DNA of 64,000 nt. Source: Welwitschia mirabilis (Eukaryota > Gnetophyta > Gnetopsida > Welwitschiales). The notes under the pieces were generated by a model. It was not told the origin of the DNA. It ran no database searches and saw only the letters and a list, made by a program, of their open reading frames with translations. The DNA lies in contig JBOZIK010000001.1 in NCBI GenBank assembly GCA_051453625.1, positions 114,173,254-114,237,253 of the forward strand, in the 5' to 3' direction. The translations under genes and the position numbers were made by a program. Shown here one piece after another: positions 11,023 through 22,899 of the stretch; positions within the stretch are counted from its first letter, which is position 1; each line of letters opens with the position of its first letter.

Positions 11023-12757
11023 TTTTGCATTATTTAAATTTACTAATATAGTGTCATCCTCCATTTGAAGGTCTATAGATTTACCTTAAATACTTTATTG
11101 TTACAATTTTATACTATCATAATAAGGTTTTATAGGATTTATAACTGGCTATCCTTAATTACTGAATCTATACGTTGAAAGGGAAATTACCCTTATTTTA
11201 ATTTTTTTCTATTTTTATTTTCTTTGATGAATTAATGATTCTAATAAAACCAAAAAATCCTATAAACTATAACCCTATATGATTTAGTAATTAGGATACT
11301 TAAGGATAATTACATTAATAATTGTTTTATGCACAAATATAAGCAAGAATAAAGATTTGTATAAGAGAACATTGTTAGTGGATTATATCTTTTTTAGTAG
11401 GTCATATATAAATCTAAGCTCATGAAAATCAAGATATTTTAAATAATAATAATAGTTTCTTTATATAAGAACAACTATCATTTCCTAAATCTCATTGTTA
11501 ACATGTAAAAATTAACATTATGATCAAGTTAAATGATTAATTAATTTTAATATAATATACTAATATAAATAATTTTATCATAAAAACATGTATCCTAGTG
11601 GTTTTTAATAATAATTATGGAGTTATCACTTTTCCATAACATTTTTAGGATAATCATTACATTGTAAAGACCTCTAGAAAATATGAAGATAATCCAACCT
11701 AGAACGTTGGTACTATCAGCTAGGACTACTATTGCCACTGATCTATGAGGATAGATCACTTTCATTTTTACATTTCCAAAATGTCATAATAAATATGATT
11801 TATTAGAGTTATGGACTTGATAAATTTTCACCTTGTAAATTTCTTCCATCTTTGATAACAAGTGGTGATTACAATGGTAACTTACAACAGTGTCATTTGG
11901 TAGGGCAGAGTAAAATGGTTGTATAGATAAATTTCAATCATAGTAGTTGGCACAAGCATTAACATGCAAGATTCAAGTGTTGATTTTGTTATAATAATAT
12001 TCACCTAATGAAAAAAATGATAAATCATTCTACTTAATATCATCATTATGTAACTACTCATCTATTGCTAGAAGCTAAGAGTTTATGATCATCCACACTA
12101 ATGCCCACCTACAAAAGGGAATTAAGTCTTTTATTGTATCATCTTTTATTTTGGGAAAAGAATATAACCTTTGGTGTGTAAAGGTGTAATGGCCTTTTAT
12201 GTACTTCTTTAGGAAATAAGATTGTTTTTAAGGAGTTTGAGGAGTCATTTCTACTTCCTGTCATTTATTTTAATTATTAGTATTAATTTACTTTGTACTA
12301 GGAATGCTTAAAAAATAACACACTCTTAAGTTTTTCTTTGATTAACTGGGTAAATTTGATTAAGTTAATTGATTTATAGTCTTAGAAATTTCATAACTCT
12401 TACATGCAATTAATTCAAACTTTCCATTTTTATCATAAAGCTATGGAACTAATGATAATCATATTCACCAATACTCTATTGATAAATGCGATTATGTCCT
12501 AGTAACTGGAGTATTTACACTTGATGTTCTAAAGTTATTTCAAATCAGTTCTACATATGGTTAATTTAGGATTTAGAGAATGACAAATTAGTGATTTCTT
12601 ATATCTTACTTGCTTCCTACTTTCCCCATAAAGTTTTATAACATTATTATCTAACATTCCAAGCCTCCTAAGTTTAAGGATCCTGATATCACTACCTTAC
12701 CTATTGAACATTGAAGCTGATGATAAAGTTAGAAAATCATCTGTTTATATTAGATAT
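11023..12757 (+). repeat. ~1.75 kb duplicated segment, copy B
   Basis: Homologue of the segment before the gap, with about one difference per ten bases. It runs without a break into the protease-coding part of the Athila-like element. Either a true tandem duplication, two related elements, or two versions of one locus placed end to end by the assembler. Confidence 0.7.
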
Positions 12758-13015
12758 TAAGTAAGTTTCATGCCTTTACAAATTATTCAAATGTGTGATT
12801 TACAACACTGCATTAATCCTAGCAATACAATCCTTAAATTTGCTGATGTTTGCACTAGAAAGCCTATGGGAATTATTCTTAATTTATTGGTTAAAGTTTA
12901 TTCTACTTTATCTCTAGTGAAGTTTTTTATCCTAGAGGTAAACAAAATTAACAGTTATCCCATAATCTTAGAAATATCGTTTTATGCAAATGGGTTTGAA
13001 TTTTGGAAGATATAA
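12661..13015 (+). pseudogene. Athila/Tat-type Ty3 aspartic protease remnant
   Basis: Retroelement protease, which would cut the gag-pol polyprotein. It opens with PPKFKDPDITTLPIEH, the 'KDPGSFTIPC'-like lead-in of Athila/Tat proteases. After a frameshift it reads SFMPLQIIQM, then LQHCINPSNTILKFADV and RKPMGIILNLLVKV. It ends with VKFFILEVNKINSYPIIL. The spacing from the LxFADxxxxxPxGIIxxxLVKV block to the PIIL block matches the family. The D-[ST]-G active-site region falls in the frameshifted part near 12720-12760 and is not intact. The last 81 codons (from 12773) are open, the best-kept stretch of this element. RT follows about 400 bp downstream. Confidence 0.75.
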
Positions 13016-13399
13016 ATTTACTGTTAAAGTTTACAATACTTTATAAAATGTAAAGTAAGACTCAATTGATCTTTCTACAAATTTAGTTAATCCTATAATA
13101 TATTTAGATCATAGACATTTGGAAAAATGAGTTTTAATAAATAGATAAAATTTATAATTTGATGGTATGAATCCATAAATTATTTTGATTAATAAGTCTT
13201 TTAATTCATCCAATTCTTGCAAAGTGAATTATGATAAAGAGAATTTGAGGAATATTGGATAATGGAATTGACCTCATTCTTCTTGTAAAGATGTGGAGAT
13301 AGAATCTATCTTATATTATCATTATGTGTATTTCTTTAGTTTGAATAAGGTACGTAATTGTGATAATGATCATATATTTAAACATTAGCATATGTTTAT

Positions 13400-14320
13400 A
13401 GAACATTGAAGGAGCTCCATCTTCATTTAAAGTATGTTATCTAGACAAGAATAAATAGAAACACAAATAGATTTTTGTTTATTAATACAGGAATATGATA
13501 CTAGTTTATTAGAAGTACTGTAACTAAAGAAATAAGCCTTTGCATGAAATAATGTTGGTTTAACTAGCATTTCTTCTAACATTGTCCAATATAAGATTTT
13601 TTTGAAGAATAATGCCAAACTTATTAGGCAACTATAGTGAAGATTGAATCTAGCCTCGAAGCAAATTATGAAAGACAAAATTATTAAATTAATAAGTTTA
13701 GGTATAATATATCTTATTGAATATAGTGACGGAATGAGTTCTATCACTTGAGCTACTAATAAGGAAATAAAGATTGCTCATGGACATTATATAATTAAAT
13801 GAAGTAAACATGAAAGATTATACTTCTCTTCCATTTGTATAATAAATCCTTCATAATATTAATATCCATGAGTTTTATTCCTTTATTAATGGGTATAGTG
13901 ATTACAATCAATAAAATGTTACCCTCGAAGACCAATCCAAACCTATAACTACCTCTTTATTTGGTTTTTATTTTTTTTTTGGAAAATTTCCTTTGATATT
14001 TATGATGCACCTAGCACTTTTCAAAGATCAATAATTGAAATTTTCTTAGACATAATTGAAGAATTCACTAAAATATTCGTGGATGACATTTGCTTCTTTG
14101 GGAATAGTATTAAATATTTTTTTAGAAAGATCAGATAATGTTCTCAATAACTACATTAAAATAATTTTAAAACTTAGTTTTAAAAAGACCCATTTCATCA
14201 TCACTAAAGAATTTTGTTTAGGTCATGAAATTTTTAAAAATGGTATTGAAATGCATCTAGCTAATGTCGATAACAGTATTAATATTTCTCCACCATTTAC
14301 TATTAAAAAGGTTATGTAGC
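13400..14320 (+). pseudogene. Athila/Tat-type Ty3 reverse transcriptase remnant
   Basis: Seen in order: a SLCMK block (about 13535), EFYSFINGYSDYNQ (about 13870-13910), matching the FLDGYSGYNQ block of Ty3 RT, then LEDQSKP. APSTFQRSIIEIFLDIIEEF follows (about 14010-14070, with AT-driven changes), and FVDD at 14076-14087, an intact catalytic motif. A frameshift between 14100 and 14140 leads to NVLNNYIKIILKL, KKTHFIITKEFCLGHEI and FKNGIEMHLANV, which match the 'CLNNLxxVLxRC..KCHFMVxEGIVLGHxIS..GIEVDxAK' connection region of Athila/Tat elements. The 87-codon frame starting at 14056 covers the second half. Several stops precede the YNQ block. Confidence 0.8.
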
Positions 14321-14399
14321 ATTTTATCATCACGTTATTAAGAACCTTAGTATCATTTCTAAGATTTTTTAATTTGCTCTTGAAAAATGATTTTAAGTT

Positions 14400-15060
14400 T
14401 AAATGGAGTGAAATTTATTAAAATTATTTAAAGGCTTTGGAGCAAATATTATTTTCACACTAATACTTGTTGATCTACATTCATCACATCCCTTTAAATT
14501 AATGTATGATGTGAGTGATATAGATATAAATAGTGTGCTTGATTAAAAGATGAATAATTAACATTATGTGATTTCTTATCTTAGCAAAATCATGTCTAAC
14601 CTATTATTGAATTATATTGTTACTTAAAAAAATATGTTGACTATTGTGCATNNNNNNNNNNNNNNNNNNNNNNNNNNNNNNNNNNNNNNNNNNNNNNNNN
14701 NNNNNNNNNNNNNNNNNNNNNNNNNNNNNNNNNNNNNNNNNNNNNNNNNNNCTTATCTTAGCAAAATCATGTCTAACCTATTATTGAATTATATTGTTAC
14801 TTAAAAAAATATGTTGACTATTGTGCATTCTTCTAGTAAATTACATCATTATCTTTTAGACAATTATGTTATCACACATATGGATCAATTAATCATTAGG
14901 TATCTTATGACTAAAATAGATATAGATGCTAGACTAACATGATGGTTTTACTTATGAAAGAATTTTATTTCACTATTATTAATAAAATAGATAAACCTAA
15001 TAATGTGATAGAATGCTTATCTAGATTACACATAATAAACTATTCTAGTTCTTAAGTTAA
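14400..15060 (+). pseudogene. Athila/Tat-type Ty3 RNase H remnant, interrupted by a gap
   Basis: LMYDVSDIDINSVLD (about 14499-14545) matches the ACDASxxAxGAVLGQ start of Ty3 RNase H. It continues into YVISYLSKIM. After the gap and a repeated 77 bp, HHYLLDNYVITHMDQLIIRY (about 14842-14905) and LMTKIDIDARLT match the 'YLLGxKVIVYTDHxALRYLxxKxDAKPRLxRW' block. The frame is coherent if the 100 N and one 77 bp copy are removed. It is dead because of stops and substitutions at conserved acidic positions. Confidence 0.75.
14575..14828. repeat. Identical 77 bp on both sides of a 100 N gap
   Basis: 14575-14651 and 14752-14828 are base-for-base identical, with the 100 N gap exactly between. The right copy continues smoothly into the RNase H frame. 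This is what two overlapping contigs look like when the overlap was not merged. No real gap or duplication need exist. Confidence 0.9.
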
Positions 15061-15199
15061 GGAAGAATTCCTAAATACAAGAACATTTGTAGTTAACATA
15101 GTAAAATGTTTTTATAAGATTCATCCTACGCCATCGTATGCCAAGATAGTCAACTTTCTAGTTACTCAAAATATTTCTATAGATTGAGCATTTAATTTT

Positions 15200-16110
15200 A
15201 AATTCTTTTCTTCATAGAGTTAGTATCTATATTTTACAAGTACCTTTTAATTATTTTTGATGTCTTCATTAAATCATGTAGATATATGCACCTGTATGAG
15301 AGCAATTTAGCATCTCCTAATTATCGCATGGTAGAATTTGTAATGGACATTTTAATGATAAAAATAAAATCATAAAAACATTATAGAGTAATTTTGTATT
15401 AGCCTACTCTATTTAAGGATGCATATGCTTATACGCAAGCATGTGCTACATGTTAATGATATAAAACTGTCAATAAGGCATATGTAATTCCCTTGCAATC
15501 CATTATAGGATGTGAACCATTTCATTATTAGAGAGCAGAATTCATAAAATCCATCTAGCCAAATTCAAATGGTATGAATAACATTTTAGTTATAGTTTAT
15601 TATATTACCAAGTTGGTCAAAGCTATTTCTACCATTCATGATGATCCTCCTTTTTGTATGTTTATTTTCAAAAATGAATTTCTTTTAAATGATTTAGATT
15701 TTCTAGAGTCTTAACTTTAAATCAAGAAATGCATTTCTTAAATGCAATGTTAATGATACTAGTTTATAATTTGGAGTAGATCATAGGATGATTTACACAT
15801 ATCATCCTCGAACTAATGCTCCTATGAAGAATTTAAATAGAGAAATAAAGATTTTGTGAAATAACCTACTAAAACATCAAAATGTAACATGGACGTCCAG
15901 ATTGTTGGATGTTTTATGGGTTTATCATACTCATTGAAATAATTCACTAGGATTTACCTTAAATTAGTGAACTATCATCTTATAGAATAGATAGATCAAT
16001 TAATTAGGGAGATAGACAAATCACCATAGTCTTGATGAAGGTTCTTCATAGCTATAAGGAAAAAATAAAAATTAATAAACCACATGTTTTTAAATTCCAT
16101 ACTATATACT
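15200..16110 (+). pseudogene. Athila/Tat-type Ty3 integrase remnant
   Basis: Remnant of the enzyme that inserts the element's cDNA. GHFNDKN near 15336 corresponds to the zinc-binding lead-in. The catalytic core is badly decayed. TYHPRTNAPMKNLNREIKIL (about 15794-15857) matches 'YHPQTNGQ.E.SNREIK.IL' with its catalytic glutamate position altered. TWTSRLLDVLWVYHT (about 15890-15934) matches 'DW...LDDALWAYRTA'. A SLDEGSS block near 16030 corresponds to 'NxDLDEAG'. Stops are numerous. Position after RNase H is the normal Ty3 order. Confidence 0.75.
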
Positions 16111-17879
16111 CATAAATTTTCAAAATCCTTATAAATCTTAATTCTTAGGATTAAATCATGTCATGTGGGGAATTATGTTATATCTCAAATTTTCTAAACC
16201 TTTAATTACTTAGTTGTTAGCCATGTTAATCTCTTAGAGAATTATATGGTACTTTTGATATATATTATGCTCAATTTTAAAATATAAATACTTGTATGAT
16301 ATTTTAAGTAATTAACCTTAATTTTTAATAATTTCTATAATTTTACTACTATAGTTAAATATAATAGTAATAAATGAAAAATTCATAAATAAAAGATATC
16401 TAGGCATAAAAATCAAATACCTCCATTTATGTAAAATCATAAAGTTAGATTGTAAAATTACTAAATTGAAAAGTTATACCAATGCATAAAACAGTAATAA
16501 AGTATTTACATAATGAAATGTAACATATTTGATTTACTCACTTTATTTTTGGGCCTCATTCAAGTCTAAAAATTACAAATAGAGCACATTAGATTCAATT
16601 ATAGATTTTTCCTTCTAATTTGTATTAATGGATCTAGTAGATCTCGAACTTAATGAGCATGTGAATAATTGGATTCTTTCTTATCTATTAACTAAGAAAG
16701 AAAACAACAAGATATTCTACTCTAGTATGAATTTTATCTTTCTTGAAATTTATAAAAGTACTTAATTCAATAGATTTTTTTTAAATTTAAAAAAAATATT
16801 TCTCATTATAATACATGGTAGTTTAGAATGTTATGTGTAGAAAAAGTGATATTGTTTTATTGAATACTATGCATTATTAAATTCATGTTTTGAATTACCT
16901 ATATATGATTATGAATCTATGAAGGATTAAGAGGAAACTAGCATGAGAAAATGATATACATGATTATTCTTGTTGATAAATAAAGAGAAATACTCACCTT
17001 AGTGAGGTACATGTGCTATGTACATTAAGTCTTTTTACAATTTAATAATTAACATGATTTATCACTAAAACTTATCCAACTTGTCATTGAACACTCCTAT
17101 CCAGTTTAATTTGATAAATCTTATCTAGTTTAATATAATCATATTATCTTACGGGTAGATTGACTTATATGGCATTAACCAAGTGGATCAAGAATTTTTA
17201 GTCTTTTAATTACTTAAATAGAGCACTTTTCTCTAATATAAATAATTGTTTTTCAAGAAAGTATATTCTTTCAAAATCTCCTCTCATTCTTTTCATCTTC
17301 TTCAATTTTCATCCTCCTTCTTTTAAGTATAGAGTTTGAAGCTTAAATGTTGGAGCTTAAAGCTTAGAGCTTAGATTTAAAAAACTTTTAGATTTAGATA
17401 TGTATCAAATACTCATCAAATAATAGTCATTAATCATTTATCATTTAAAGGGGACTTCTTTATCTATTATGTATCTTAATTGTCTCTTTTCTTAAAAAAC
17501 TTAAATGCATAATACGGAACTACCTAAGATCAATGCATGTTCTTGTTATAGTATTTTTAATTTAAAGTTACCCCTTTGATTAGGCTTAAACCAAGATAAG
17601 GTATGGATTTAAGGGATCTAGTTACATGCTTAATTAATAATGTTTACCAATGAAATTAGCTGGCTAAGTGACCAAAGGGTTTACTTTGATGTTTGAATAC
17701 CCATGATTGTATTTTATTGTGAAATATTCACTTCATGTTATAGTTTCCTTTGACATGAAATATTTATTAGAATCCTCAAATTCTATAAAAGTTTCCATGC
17801 TAAATCTTAAGGCTTATTGAAATTATCTTCTTTCATTGAAGATTATCGATTGTTTTTCTTACTTGATGTTAATTGAATT
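16111..17879. other. AT-rich stretch downstream of the Athila-like pol, no gene
   Basis: Probably 3' untranslated and LTR sequence of the preceding element. A pyrimidine-rich tract at 17275-17325 after an ATATAAATAATTG box looks like an LTR transcript start region. A short GAGCTTAAAGCTTAGAGCTTA repeat sits at about 17340-17375. No second LTR copy could be matched by eye, so boundaries are not given. Confidence 0.35.
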
Positions 17880-17979
17880 NNNNNNNNNNNNNNNNNNNNN
17901 NNNNNNNNNNNNNNNNNNNNNNNNNNNNNNNNNNNNNNNNNNNNNNNNNNNNNNNNNNNNNNNNNNNNNNNNNNNNNNN
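17880..17979. other. Assembly gap, 100 N
   Basis: Placeholder gap. No similarity between its two flanks was seen. Confidence 0.95.
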
Positions 17980-18362
17980 TATGCTTTAGAAGTTAGAAGT
18001 AAAAAGGGAGAAATGAAAGATCTTTAAGTTAGATTCTTGAAAGGGACTTTTTGTTAGACTTGAGAAGAAGATTCATTATGTAAGATTATGGCTTATTTAT
18101 AGTCTTTTTAAAAGGTAACAAAGCATTAAAGTAATCAAATTGATGAAAGCCAAGATGAGGCTTTTAAAGGCCATTATTAAGGAGTGTTCATGGAAGCTCT
18201 ATTAGTGATGATTTTAGTTTGTAGCTTGTACATTAAGATAAAGAGATTACTTCATTGCTTTTAATGCTATGTTTCTTATATATTTCTTTTTCTTTTCTAG
18301 TCCTTACCAAATACATAATTCAAAAATGTTCTTGGGGTTTTTGTTATGTTAACTCTACATCA
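17980..18362 (+). repeat. Probable 5' LTR end of another LTR retrotransposon
   Basis: This stretch ends ACTCTACATCA, two bases before a recognisable tRNA-Met primer site, which is the geometry of a 5' LTR end. Its start is lost in the gap and no partner LTR was identified, so only the right edge is supported. Confidence 0.4.
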
Positions 18363-18364
18363 TA

Positions 18365-18376
18365 TGATATCAAAGT
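18365..18376 (+). promoter_or_regulatory. Decayed tRNA-Met primer-binding site
   Basis: TGATATCAAAGT against the consensus TGGTATCAGAGC: the only differences are two G-to-A changes and one C-to-T change. It follows a TACATCA LTR end and precedes a gag-like frame. Confidence 0.6.
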
Positions 18377-18404
18377 GAGTTTTGGATTTGTATAAAGGTG
18401 GTGG

Positions 18405-18749
18405 TTGTCCTTGATTTTAAAAAGAATGCCACTAAAGAAAACAATAACTTCCCACTTGCAGAAGCATATTGCAAGGCAAGAATTAATAATGGAAGATATT
18501 AAGAATGATGAAGATAGTGGTAATGAAATTAAATGTGGCATACATGCCCAAGCATATGGTGGAAGAGCCATCAAAGGAAGACGTTATATATCAAGATTAT
18601 CATGTGAAAGAAAAGAAGAATTTCTTTGTAAAAGACCACGTGAAGTTGGGATAGAAAGACCTAGTAATCATGACACCATTCAAAGAAATCATAAAGAAAA
18701 TAGAAAGCATAAAGAAAAGAAGGATGAATATGATTACAAAAAGGTATAG
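18405..18749 (+). pseudogene. Gag-like N-terminal fragment of an LTR retrotransposon
   Basis: A 114-codon open frame lies 30 bp after a decayed primer site. From its second methionine it reads MPLKKTITSHLQKHIARQEL, then IMEDIKNDEDSGNE, and ends in a strongly basic KENRKHKEKKDEYDYKKV tail. The start resembles the 'MPPKxTxxSxLQKxIxxEELxMExL' opening that I associate with plant Ty3 gag, and the position fits gag. No zinc knuckle or protease follows. 18750-19885 is unassigned and is then cut off by the Copia-1 LTR. The rest of this element may lie beyond 32669, where nothing could be matched. The frame stays open over 114 codons, so it decayed less than its surroundings or the openness is chance. 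Confidence 0.5.
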
Positions 18750-19885
18750 AAGATACTTTATGAACAAGATTTATGTAAACTTGAGGGATATGTAATCAAA
18801 GTATGAATCATCAATTAGAGATATTATGAGGGGTTATGAGATCCCATTAAAAACAACTTAATACAATTAGTTGAAACTAAAAAGGGAATCATCAATGGAG
18901 ATTATTATTATGATGGATTATGAAAGCCCATATTCACATACTATTCACAAAGTACATAATTCTAAAAGGATATTATATGGATATTTAAGGATGAAAATGC
19001 ATGTATTTCCACTCCAAGAGGTATTAGTATCACATTTCATATAGAAAGATCTTTGAGGCAAGGAAGATACTTAGATACCTTTTCATTTTATCATTGTGGT
19101 AGAATTTTTATGTTATGCTAATTGGAAGGATAAGCGGGATAACCTCATTCATGTTATCTAAATTCATGAATATCTAAAGCATTTTATCAACATGTACTTC
19201 ATAGATGAATACTTTCTTTTTATTAGAAAATCTCAAGCTATAATTAGAGAACTAATCTCTAAGATTAATCCATATAGTTCTCTCTCTTATTTTAAGATTA
19301 ATTGATAAAATTATTTAGTATTATCTCTTTTCAAAAATACTACATGGATTCTCTCTAAACTATGGAAAATTGTTCAAAATGATGAGATAATTTCCTTTTC
19401 TTGTTAATAAACTTTTGGTTAACCATGAAACTTCACTTTTAGTCAATTGATTTCTTAAGTAGATAAACAAAAAACTAAAAATCTCAAAATGGTTAAAACA
19501 ATACTTAGTATGTAAAAGTAATTTATCTACTTTCCATATTTATTCTCCCTATTGTTTGGCTACTACTACTACTTTAATTCATGAATGAACTAAAGGATTA
19601 ATTTGTAATTTCATGTGGTTAGATTAAAAATGATTGAGAATAATTTTGTAAATTTGCATAGAAGACTTGTTGCTTAAAAGGAGGTTTGAATTCTTTTTAT
19701 AACCTTCTACAAGGTATCTTCTTCTATGAAAGTGGTGAGCTAATTGTTCTAATTCCATAGGATGGTTGTGTGACTAAGTTTTAATCAACTAATCCAAAGT
19801 ATAAACCAATATGGAAAGGTATTCATCTTATGAACTAATCTATATCTCTAATGGATATCAAGATTCAAGGACTAGTTCTCCTCAC
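18750..19885. other. Unassigned stretch left of Copia-1
   Basis: It holds short coding-like runs on the plus strand (for example around 18820-19250) but no family could be recognised. It probably continues the gag-like element on its left. Confidence 0.3.
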
Positions 19886-20467
19886 TATTAGAATATAAGC
19901 CTTGGATTAGTTCTTTTATATTTTTCCTAAATTTAGTATCATCTCAAGTTAGATATTTACTAAATGTTATCATAGTTAAGATAATCATGAATCAAATTTA
20001 GTAAATGATAGAGCATACTTATTTTATGATTTTATTTATTTAATCTAATCCTAGGCCTATATAAGTGGCCCTAAGAAGGATATTATATATGATAGTTTTA
20101 TGCATCACAACACACTTAGTTTTGTAGCATCAAAGGAATTATTGACTTATCTAGGTTGCAGGTGTTTTAGATGAAGAAGTATGTCTAGCTATGGACTTAA
20201 ATGCTACTACAATATTATAAGTCTAAATTATAATCTCTTCTACTTTTCTTTTTGTTTTATAATAATAAAAAAGAATTCCCTTTTTCATGGAAATAGGCAA
20301 CTTATCAAACCATGTTAAATCTTGGTGTAACTTATTCCTTTTATTTTTATTTATTAGATATTGTTTTTTCATTATTTGTGTTGCATTATACCCTTAGAAT
20401 TATTTCATTTTACAATTGGTTGATCTTGGTAAGCTTACGCATTATGCTACTACTTAATTTTTTATCA
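19886..20467 (+). repeat. Copia-1 5' LTR
   Basis: 582 bp. It aligns with 32093-32668 through shared blocks such as TTTTTCCTAAATTTAG, ATAAGTGGCC, GAGGAAGTATGTCT-like and TTATGCT. It contains a TATA box TATATAAG at 20058-20065. The 3' edge at TTTTTATCA is followed by a decayed primer site (about 20472-20483, CATTATTAGAGA). The 5' edge is uncertain by about 10 bp. Confidence 0.8.
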
Positions 20468-20539
20468 AAATCATTATTAGAGAAAACAACTACATAAGAC
20501 ACTATTAGAATGATCTTTTAGATGTTAAATGCAAAGCTT

Positions 20540-21300
20540 AAGATGGAGAAATTTAGCAATAAAAATAACTGTAGGTTATGGCAGATCATGTATCTACTTA
20601 TTTAACAAGGATTACATAAGGCACTATAAAGGAATAAATCTACCATCATGTTCAATGAATATTGAAAAGATCTAGAGATGAGGCATCAAGGTACCATTAA
20701 ATTAAGTCTTACAAATTAGGATCTATTTAATGTAGCATGGTAATATTCTATTATTACACTATGGATAAAGTATTACACTATGGACAAAGTTAAAGAACTT
20801 ACACATGATCAAATCCATGATTAACAAGCCACACTTGAAATCAAAGCTTTATTACTTTAAGATGAAGAAGGGCACATCCATAGTGGATTATTTGAATGCT
20901 CTAAATGAGCTAATCTATAATTCATCAAGCATTAAGATGAAAATTGAATAGGAGGAATCAAGCTCTTATGCTTCTAAAATCTCTTCCACTATTTTAAAAA
21001 CATATTGGTATAATGTTTTTATAGGGAATAAATACCATAGAATTGAAGACAATGTCTATAACATTATTTTTAAAAGAGTGAATGAAGTTTGCTAATGCAA
21101 AACTAGTTAGTAAAGGATTATTAACTAAAGAATGCACTATGGAAAGTGGGCTTGATAAGCAAACATCTAGATCAAACTCCAAATATCATAAGGGCAATAA
21201 GAATAATAAGGAATGTCATTATTATCACAAAAAGAGGTATTTAACAAAGGAATGAAGAAATCTAAAACTAAAAGAAAAGGAGAAATAGAAGAATGAAGAG
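20540..21300 (+). pseudogene. Copia-1 gag remnant with broken zinc knuckle
   Basis: MEKFSNKNNCR followed by a QIMYLLIQ-like block (with stops), HQGTIKLSLTN (about 20690), KPHLKSKLYYFKMKKGTSIV (about 20828-20890) and DYLNALNELIYNS follow the usual order of the Copia UBN2/gag fold (LxxxLYxxKMxEGxSIxDHLNEFNxI). The zinc knuckle near 21212-21262 reads ECHYYHKKRYLTKE-stop where CxxCxxxxHxxxxC is expected: the second Cys is Tyr, His is Tyr, and the last Cys is a stop. A 19 bp tandem duplication (TATTACACTATGGA...) lies at 20752-20789. Confidence 0.75.
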
Positions 21301-21379
21301 AAACATACCTTTCATAACAATAAGGTCCTAGTTATTAATAGTAAAGTGTTTGGAGATGTTTTCAAATCGATAGAATCAA

Positions 21380-21720
21380 CTAAAGAATACAAATAAAGTA
21401 TTGACTTGGAAGTTTTATGACCATTACTCTAATAGATACTAGTTCTGTACATACTAAGAGACTGATGGAGGATTAATTTTAATGGAAACATATGATGAAG
21501 CTAAAATTATTTGTATTGATATGGTTTTAATCAAGACTTCTAATAAAGTTGTAAGAACTCCTTTAAATGTTAATCACACATGAAGGATGAAAAGGAATTT
21601 CATCCTTCTTGAAGCCTTGGATGGACTTGATTATAAGTTTATTAGGGATAATAACATGTTAACTATTATTAGAGGTTTTTTCACCATGATAAAGATAAGA
21701 AGAAAGTAAATCTCTACAAG
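21380..21720 (+). pseudogene. Copia-1 protease remnant
   Basis: ITLIDTSSVHTKRL-like residues (about 21420) stand where Copia proteases have their DSG(A/C)SxH active site. Then TPLNVNHT and RMKRNFILLEALDGLDYKFI (about 21570-21640) match the 'LxNVxHVPxLKRNLISLxxLDxxGYxF' block. The Asp is kept but the following Gly is Ser. A ~31 bp unit with AATTTGAGGCATAAATTTCTTG is duplicated at about 21777-21833, just downstream. Confidence 0.65.
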
Positions 21721-21879
21721 TTACTAAGAGATATTATTATTATAGATGTAGAAATGTAGTTAGAGATGTCACTACATTAATTTGAGGCATAAATTTCTTG
21801 CACTAAATTAATTTGAGGCATAAATTTCTTGGACACATCAGTGAGGTTGGATTGAAGAAATTGCTATAGAGAATTCTTC

Positions 21880-22660
21880 TGCTAGGTTTGTAGAAAATAG
21901 AATATGGTTTTTGTGAGCATTGCATGTATGGTAAATAATATAGAGTAAAGTATTCTCATAGTTCAATAAAGAGGAAACATATCCTGAATTTAGTACATAG
22001 TGATTTTTTAGGCTCTATTATTAAATCATCTTTGGAAGATGCATAGTATTTCATCACCTTCATTGATAAAAAATGAAGAAAGGTATGCTATTTTATTTCA
22101 AAAAAAAGTATGATTTTTTTATAACTATGAGGAATTCAAAGCCTTGGTAGATAATAGTACCAGAAATAGGATTAAGTATCTTCAAATAGATTACAATAAA
22201 GCATACATATCAAAAGATTTCAAGTCATATAGTAAGTCTAAAGGAATCAAGATATACCTTATGATTTCATGTACTCCACAATAGAAAGGCATTGTAAAAA
22301 GGATAAATCATATCTTCTTAGAACATGTTAGAAGCATGATGAATTTTTTTATTTGGATAAAAGCTCTTAGATAGAGGCAGTTAACACTGCATGCTACTTA
22401 GTAAATAGAATTCCATTTATTTGTATTGATGACAAGAATTTAGAGAATGTGTAAAGTAGATTACTAGTAATATATGAGCATATTAGGACCTTTAAATGTC
22501 CTGCATATGCACATGTTAGAATGTTTAAAGAAGTAAGCATGCCTTGAAATCTGAGAAATGCATCTTTCTAAAATATGTAGAGGACACCAACAAATACAAA
22601 ATTTGGAATCTTATCACAATGAATATTTTATTTAGTAGTGATGTTATCTTTAATTAATCA
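21880..22660 (+). pseudogene. Copia-1 integrase remnant
   Basis: FCEHCMYGK (about 21909-21936) is the end of the HHCC zinc region. LVHSDFLGSIIKSSLEDA (about 21979-22050) contains the first catalytic Asp of the D,D35E core. YFITFIDKK follows. Around 22150-22330 the second catalytic region and the 'PYTPQQNG' loop are present but broken by stops and frameshifts. GPLNVLHMHMLECLKK-like and WNLITMNILFSSDVIFN-like ends (about 22480-22650) match the C-terminal chromo-like tail of Copia integrases. It is dead. Confidence 0.75.
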
Positions 22661-22899
22661 TCACTTTTATAGTAGAAAAACAAATATAAGACTACAGTAA
22701 ATCATCATAAGAAGAAAGCATTTACAAATATGAAGCCTGTTGGAGATGAAGATGATTACAATAATAGAGAGAAAGAACAACAATAAGGCTCTATTGATAC
22801 AAAAGTACAAGTAGAGGATACTCAATCTTAGGTGGATGTTGAAAGATCTTCAAGATTAAAAAATAGTATTCCAACAACATTAGATGATCATGAGTATGC

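Noticed and set aside
9150-12757. The duplicated 1.75 kb segments as an LTR pair
   Set aside because: They adjoin each other with only a gap between, and protease coding starts inside their last 100 bp, so they are internal sequence.
13427-13747. 106-codon minus-strand frame
   Set aside because: It is antisense to the Ty3 reverse transcriptase region and shows no family of its own.
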